Assembly: GCA_028551475.1 (NCBI GenBank)
Contig: CM052354.1
Span: forward strand, 29,969,258-30,033,257
DNA length: 64,000 nucleotides
Direction: 5' to 3'
Source of the DNA: Casuarina equisetifolia
Taxonomy: Eukaryota > Streptophyta > Magnoliopsida > Fagales > Casuarinaceae
In this document: piece by piece, positions 58,692-64,000 of the stretch
Position numbering within the stretch: the stretch's first letter is position 1
How the letters are laid out: each line of letters starts with the position of its first letter
Position numbers and translations under genes: made by a program
The notes under the pieces: generated by a model
What the model was told of the DNA's origin: nothing
Database searches by the model: none
The model's input: the letters and a program-made list of their open reading frames with translations, nothing else

Positions 58692-58938
58692 GTTGGAGAT
58701 ACGGTTGCCTTAGTATCTACTCTGTTGCCCTAGTATTGACTACTTCGATATTTGAGCTATTCCAATTATGGTACAGCTCTTGTTTGTATAGGGAAATTAT
58801 TTGTGTAATTATTCTTCCCTTCTTACTCCGCTTCTTGTATTATAAGTAGGGCTCTTGTATCTATTTTTCTTCAAGCAATGTGATACAATTTCCCAAGCTT
58901 TTGCCTTTCCTTCATTGCTTCCTCTCTCTTTCCTGTCA
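58692..58938 (+). repeat. 3' LTR of Copia element 2
   Basis: 247 bp, TGTTGGAGATACGG to TTTCCTGTCA (TG...CA ends), preceded by the purine tract TGAAGAGGAC. TATA-like TATTATAAGTAGGG at 58,838. Confidence 0.9.
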
Positions 58939-61900
58939 GCTTTCATCGTCAGCTCATTTTCACAAGAATTTCTTCCAATTTTCTTGTTCTATTTCGAATC
59001 AATGTCAATGGGATTCTTTGATGAATTTCCTCAGATTACTATAGCATTGGGCAAGGGAAGGAAGTGGAACCCGTTTATCTCAAATATTTCCAAGGGGCAC
59101 AAGCTTGAACAATAATCTGAAACAATGCATACAGCTTAATATGCATGCAGCTTCATTATCTTGTTGCCAACTTTTATGGCTACTCTATGCTAGTTGAGGT
59201 GGGGGGTTGGCAATGAGGAAGGGAAAGAATTAGTCCATGGTACCAGTTAAAATTATATAATTTTCTAAAAATCAAAGCTTTAATTTTGCTGCTTCACCCC
59301 TAGAAGCATCCCATCCTAAGTACATATAAAGCGAAATGCAGAATTAGTCATAATCCTAGACCATACTTTTTTTATAATTTCAGAGATTTTATGTAGACTC
59401 TAATTTGCTAATAAAATCTCTAAAAGTCTTAAAGTAAGGAGACAAAGATCAATAAAATAAATAAATAAATAAATAAATAAAAAATAAAAACTAGTAAAAA
59501 ACAAAGAATAGTTGAAAGTCATTCAATTTGAATCGCTTGTCTTACTTTAGATCCATTTTGTTTATGGTTTCTTAATTTCCTAAGCTTGAAGTTGAACGGA
59601 GTGCTCTTAGCATAATCGCAGCCCTTTCATCCCCTTCAGCGCTTTTGAAACCTTGCACTGCTTAAGAACGGACAAAAGCTGACTTCTTAGAACATATTAT
59701 ATTGCAGCCGTAGAATCAAGATTCGTATAGCTTGAGCAAAGAGAGTCATAAAGAGAAGCAAGAATAATGTCATCTTTTATTAGAACTGGATCTAGAAATG
59801 CAATTTCCAGTAATCAGATTTTTGTGTGCACGACTCTGTTACACTGTCATGACGAAAAGGATACCATAGTCACGGTAAATGCGATGAACTTGAAAGAGGA
59901 AGTATTTATGGAACTATGTACAAAAAGAAAAACTACACCAACATACGGTTTTCTTGGCAATTACATGAACCAGAAAGTTCAACAATCTTGCCTTTTTAAA
60001 GACAAGCATTGAGAACATAGTTGCTAACAAAAACAGAATAGAAACAAAAAGGAATAGGAAATGGAGTAAAATTGGACTAGTGAAGTGGCATCACCTTCGG
60101 AGTCCGTCTCGGCAATCAATTAATGAGTAGAGTTCTTAGCTGTCTTGACATGGTACTAAAGAGTAATCATTATTGTCCATAGAAAAGAAGAGGGGTCGCA
60201 AGGCAACATGCCCATGGAGTAAGGGGAATGCATAAGTGGGGAAAAAAAGAAAAAATGACCAACTATAAGAATAGCATGGTATGAACAAATATAAATTGGT
60301 TATTGAAGCTTCTGATCAGTTTAAAATGTCAAATTAAACATAAAGCATAGCAATAACAAGTCAAAATGTGGCAACCAATTAAGATTTGCCAGAAATCCAA
60401 GACTAGTAAAATAAAGTCATGTGCCTCCCCTAAAATCACTTTTTTCACAACATTGCATTTGCTGCAGACATAATACGCAACATTAACTTCCCCAGTACAA
60501 CAGTGCACTTGTTGGAATCAATTCATAATACAAGCAAATCAATAAAATTTATTTTGTTGTCTTCAATCACTTGAATTGAAATGACATTCACCGGAGTCCA
60601 ATGTGTTGCGCATGAAAAGAGTTTGAAAATTGCAGCAATCACGCATTATGGAATGCTTTTGATAAAAAATAATGAACTACAAAATTGTTTTAAGTTTCAA
60701 ACCCTTTAAAACTGTGTCTTTTCATGTGAAAATCCTCTTCAACTTTTCCCGCCCACACCAAAACCGTAAGATAATTTCTTTCATGTAAACATCCACCCAA
60801 TACTCATCAACCAATTAAATCTATGAGCATTGTGAGTTTTTGAATATTCCAACGGCAAAAAAGGGCAACAGACTCAATTTGTGTCAATGTGCCCCACGTA
60901 CCAACACATCATGTAAAGGAGGGCATGTTCCCGGACACATGAAGCAAGAATAAAACCCTGCTAGGTCTCAAACTATAGGATGTTATGGACATATATGATT
61001 CAAGACACAAAAACAGACAATACACGAGCTTTTGAAGGCAGTACAAAATATACTTCTCTTTTCCTATAGGTAAGCTTAAATATTTTAAGAAGAAATTCGT
61101 AGGAGCTCACAAAAATAAAACACAATTTAGATGTGATTTCCAAGATGGAAGCTCTAGAGAAGAAAAATTAGCAAAGAAACAAAAAATATAGTAAAACTTC
61201 TGGTAAAAGAAATCTTTAAAGATTACAAAAAATTGAATCTGGAATAGATGAAAAATCTTTTACATATCCAACTTAACAAGAAAAAAAAATTGGACTAACA
61301 TTTATTGAATGCAAACTTGTTTTCTCCAAAGGCTGACGTATTTCATCCTTTTTCGTATGAAGTGATCTGGCAATCTGGTGAAACCTATCAAATCCTAACC
61401 ACTAGCATTACCACCATGCCGTTGAAGCAATGTCAGAGGATAACATTTTAGTTATCTACTAAGCTCAATGCTTGTCCAATATTATTTCTAGTCTAGGTGA
61501 TAGGATATCAAATGGATTTGACACCTGAAATCCTTTTGTTGAGGAACTCATCTATACAGCCAACCACAAATAGATGGGACAAACACTTCCTCGAGTTGTC
61601 ATGAGATAGCAGTCAATTAATTAAAAGAAATAATCTCGACTATATTTGAAAATCAGCCTTACCATGTCAGGATCACATAGGAAATCTATAAACCAGTTTA
61701 AATATCCCTACTAACTATCCATTTCCAGTTTGCAAATGAACAAGTTCATCTGGGCAGTTTTTCATATCACTAACAGTGATTTGCTCAAAGAAGAATGAAG
61801 AAAAGCAAGTTCTATTCCTTACCACTCAAATTCTCAAAAGCCAGATAAAATCATCCTCATCACCCTAAACAAGAAAGAAATCCGCCACAGTTTTCAGCTG

Positions 61901-62970
61901 TTCCATCAGTTGGAGAATGTTAAAGGAGAGATGGATGTATACAGTCATTCCAGCAAGTTTTACCCAAAAGAAATTATATGGGGAAAAAATGCATCATCTA
62001 AAGCAACAGAGAAGAAAGCAGGTCCAGTATCCTTTTATCAACCATCTTCCCCTCATAGACCTTTCACACAGGCCCGCATGAGCAAGAGCCTCAATTCTTT
62101 TTTTAGTTTATCAATTTGAATTTCATAATGCACTGTTTCATATTTTTTATGGTTGATAGAGCTGTTAGGATCCAATACGGTGCAAGAAAATATCCAGATA
62201 TTTAAAGAGAAGGAGAAGCCTAGGCTAGATGCTTCGGTGAAATGCAGCTAGATACGCATCCTTGGACAGTAGAAAATAAAAATATAAAAGGACAGATGAT
62301 ACAGGTCTTAGTTGAGGTGGAGCATCATTGAGAAAAGATATCAAAGCACAATTGTAGGCGCAATGAGTTTTCCAATACTCACACAAACATTTCAACAGAA
62401 ATTACAAAAAAGTGTGAGCATATTTAGGGGCAGAAAAGCCTACATATATGGACGAAGTATCAGCAACAGCACCAGCAAATGCTGGTGAGAAAAGTTGTAG
62501 AGAAAAAGAGAAAAACATCGAGATCAATGGCAAAATCTCTGCAGTCAATTAAAGCACATCTGAAAAATGCTCCTACTGTGGTTGAATTATTTTTCACAAA
62601 CAGATAGAGATCAAAAATTTTTCTGAACCACATAATCCATAACTATGAAAGATAAGCCCAGAATCAAAACATGCCAAACTGAAAGGAAACAGAAGTCATA
62701 CTATTCAGTTTTCCTTTTCTAGCCACCAGATTCACCGTACAATGAGCTAAATACGCATATCGTTCCAACAACAGAACACCAAGCAACATTTGAAATACAT
62801 GGGAAAAAAAAAAAACCACGCTCAACTACACACTGCAATACAGAGAGAATTTCGGTAAGCAACAAAATCTCGAAGTCCTTGGACTGAACACAGAATCTGA
62901 AAACAGGCATCGAAATCAAAGAATCCAAGGAATGTCAACGAACAAGAATAAAAGTGCCAGAAATGTAGGG
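58939..62970. other. AT-rich stretch without a recognised gene
   Basis: No homologous reading frame was identified with confidence on either strand. If the first exon at 63.0 kb is real, this stretch would be its introns and later exons. One minus-strand candidate is ~61,374-61,325, open in two frames after a TTTCACCAG acceptor-like word. The pyrimidine-rich minus-strand sequence of 61.9-62.9 kb looks intronic. Confidence 0.4.
59456..59490. repeat. (AAAT)n microsatellite
   Basis: About eight tandem AATA/AAAT units. Confidence 0.9.
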
Positions 62971-62977
62971 AACATAC

Positions 62978-63015
62978 AGGCGATAAGCGGGACGCCTAGC
63001 TTTGAGGTTCTCCAT
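62978..63015 (-). CDS. Possible first coding exon of an unidentified minus-strand gene
   Basis: On the minus strand an ATG at 63,015 in the context GACGACGATGG opens MENLKARRPAYR and runs into a CTGTATGT donor-like site after 38 bases. A TATATATG word lies about 35 bases upstream and the local base composition is less AT-rich, as in a 5' leader. The peptide is too short to assign. Equally it may be chance, since I could not follow the splice path further. Confidence 0.3.
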
Positions 63016-64000
63016 CGTCGTCACTCGCAGAGAGACCTAAACATATATAAGTCCGGCCGCAAGGCTATCAGAATTACCATTTCACTCCTACCTGACATTC
63101 CCAGGACGCGGCTCAACGAACTCTGGTCAAAACGTTCCACAAGACAGACAATTATGAAACCAAAATCTAAGTAAAAGTTGGATCATGAATTTGAGTACTT
63201 TTGTTATGGATATAGAAGCATATTTAAGAATTCCTCAAAGACTAAAAGGTTTAATTCAAACCTAATTCAAAAGTAGAAGCATTTTACTGCATCATAATAG
63301 TTACATCTTTCAATATTTCTTATATATCAAAAGTCATTATAATAGAAATGAAATTTAATATAATCTAAAAATTGATAGTATACGGTAAAATTTAACTCTA
63401 AATTCCAACCACCAGTGAACATAGGATAGACACATTCACTAAATGCCACCCACGTGACATACACACTGCAGCACTTGATGGTCTTCTTTTATTAGATCTC
63501 ACGGCCTAGGCCAAAGATAATTCATACTGCAATCTTCTTCATTTACTCACAGGTTGATAGGTGATGGATAAGCTGCCAATAATACTCCAAAAGACTAAGA
63601 AAGTCCCTAAGAGCCTTCTTTATTCTTGAGTGCCTAACATCCCTCCTTTTCTCTTATATAAAGAGACTTAATAGTCATAAATGGAAGCAATTATAATTCT
63701 AAAGCTTCTAATAATTAGGAAAAATGTCAAACCCTTTAATTCCAAATTTGTCAAGTCTCTCCAATTGCTATCAACAAAATACTCTTTCAAAAATAGTTCC
63801 TCTACAAAATAAAACAATGATACCAATTCCAATTTAAAAGACAAAAAAGAAAAATTCTTAAGCTAAAGAGTTAAACCACAAAAGAACACAAACTCAAACA
63901 GAAATTAAATTAAAATAAATTAAATTCATAAGCTAAAGAGGTTAGCCTCTAACTATGAAGGGCGGCCACTACCACCCTCTTAGGAGAGGATAGCTCCCCC
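63016..64000. other. AT-rich end of window
   Basis: No gene recognised. 63,650-63,665 (CTTATATAAAGAGAC) is TATA-like. The last 60 bases are GC-richer (GGGCGGCCACTACCACCC) and may start another repeat that continues outside the window. Confidence 0.35.

Larger units (their letters stand above)
53283..58938 (+). mobile_element. Ty1/Copia retrotransposon 2, nearly complete, inactive
   Basis: 5.66 kb with both LTRs, PBS, gag, pol and polypurine tract in Copia order. The LTRs align without gaps over 201 bases (53,287-53,487 against 58,738-58,938) with roughly 18 differences by eye. The 5' LTR lacks the first ~45 bases. Gag-pol is cut by several stops and frameshifts. Confidence 0.9.

Overview
The window looks like nuclear DNA of a eudicot plant. 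It is very AT-rich and intron-bearing. It carries Ty1/Copia retrotransposons with initiator-Met-tRNA primer sites, TRIM-type mini-retrotransposons, a nuclear insertion of plastid DNA (rps16 exon 2 to trnK-UUU), and remains of typical plant genes (F-box/LRR, MutS2, O-methyltransferase). The species cannot be named from the sequence. I found no gene that reads as intact: every recognisable coding stretch is truncated, frameshifted or interrupted. This is gene-graveyard, repeat-dominated chromatin.

Layout. 0-3.6 kb: unassigned AT-rich DNA with a broken Copia gag fragment (1.18-1.80 kb). 3.66-10.19 kb: an array of repeats whose MINUS strand encodes fragments of one plant protein. I recall this family as the uncharacterised Arabidopsis At4g24610/At5g65440 type, sometimes mislabelled 'pesticidal crystal cry8Ba protein'; I call it the PCry-like family here, and it is not a toxin. 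These minus-strand fragments have lost their introns. 10.2-11.9 kb: plastid-derived DNA. 12.8-33.0 kb: three tandem, intron-containing, decayed PLUS-strand copies of the same gene (A: 12.8-16.3; B: 19.6-25.8; C: 26.5-33.0). Copies A and B each follow a plastid trnK segment, and a satellite-like ~580-bp repeat lies between them. Copy B is split by a 1.46-kb insertion flanked by a 185-bp duplication. Copy C contains an inverted piece of its own upstream flank.

33.8-37 kb: a stray copy of the duplicon flank, then a minus-strand F-box/LRR pseudogene. 37.2-37.6 kb: a compact, well-preserved TRIM element. 37.9-39.1 kb: the 3' end of a MutS2 (Smr-domain) gene, broken by a frameshift and a stop. 40.9-43.5 kb: a minus-strand O-methyltransferase pseudogene split by a probable ~1.26-kb solo LTR. 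45.9-46.2 kb: a probable LTR plus primer site. 48.1-51.6 kb: a decayed Copia pol with 3' LTR. 53.06-53.28 kb: a truncated minus-strand TRIM abutting a nearly complete but dead Copia element (53.28-58.94 kb). 58.9-64 kb: unassigned AT-rich DNA with one possible minus-strand first exon near 63.0 kb.

The genes do not form a pathway. The coherent story is repeated local amplification of one gene, both by DNA duplication and apparently through an RNA intermediate, together with organelle-derived DNA and retroelements. Family assignments are from memory of protein families. Coordinates of decayed exons are good to roughly 10-30 bases.
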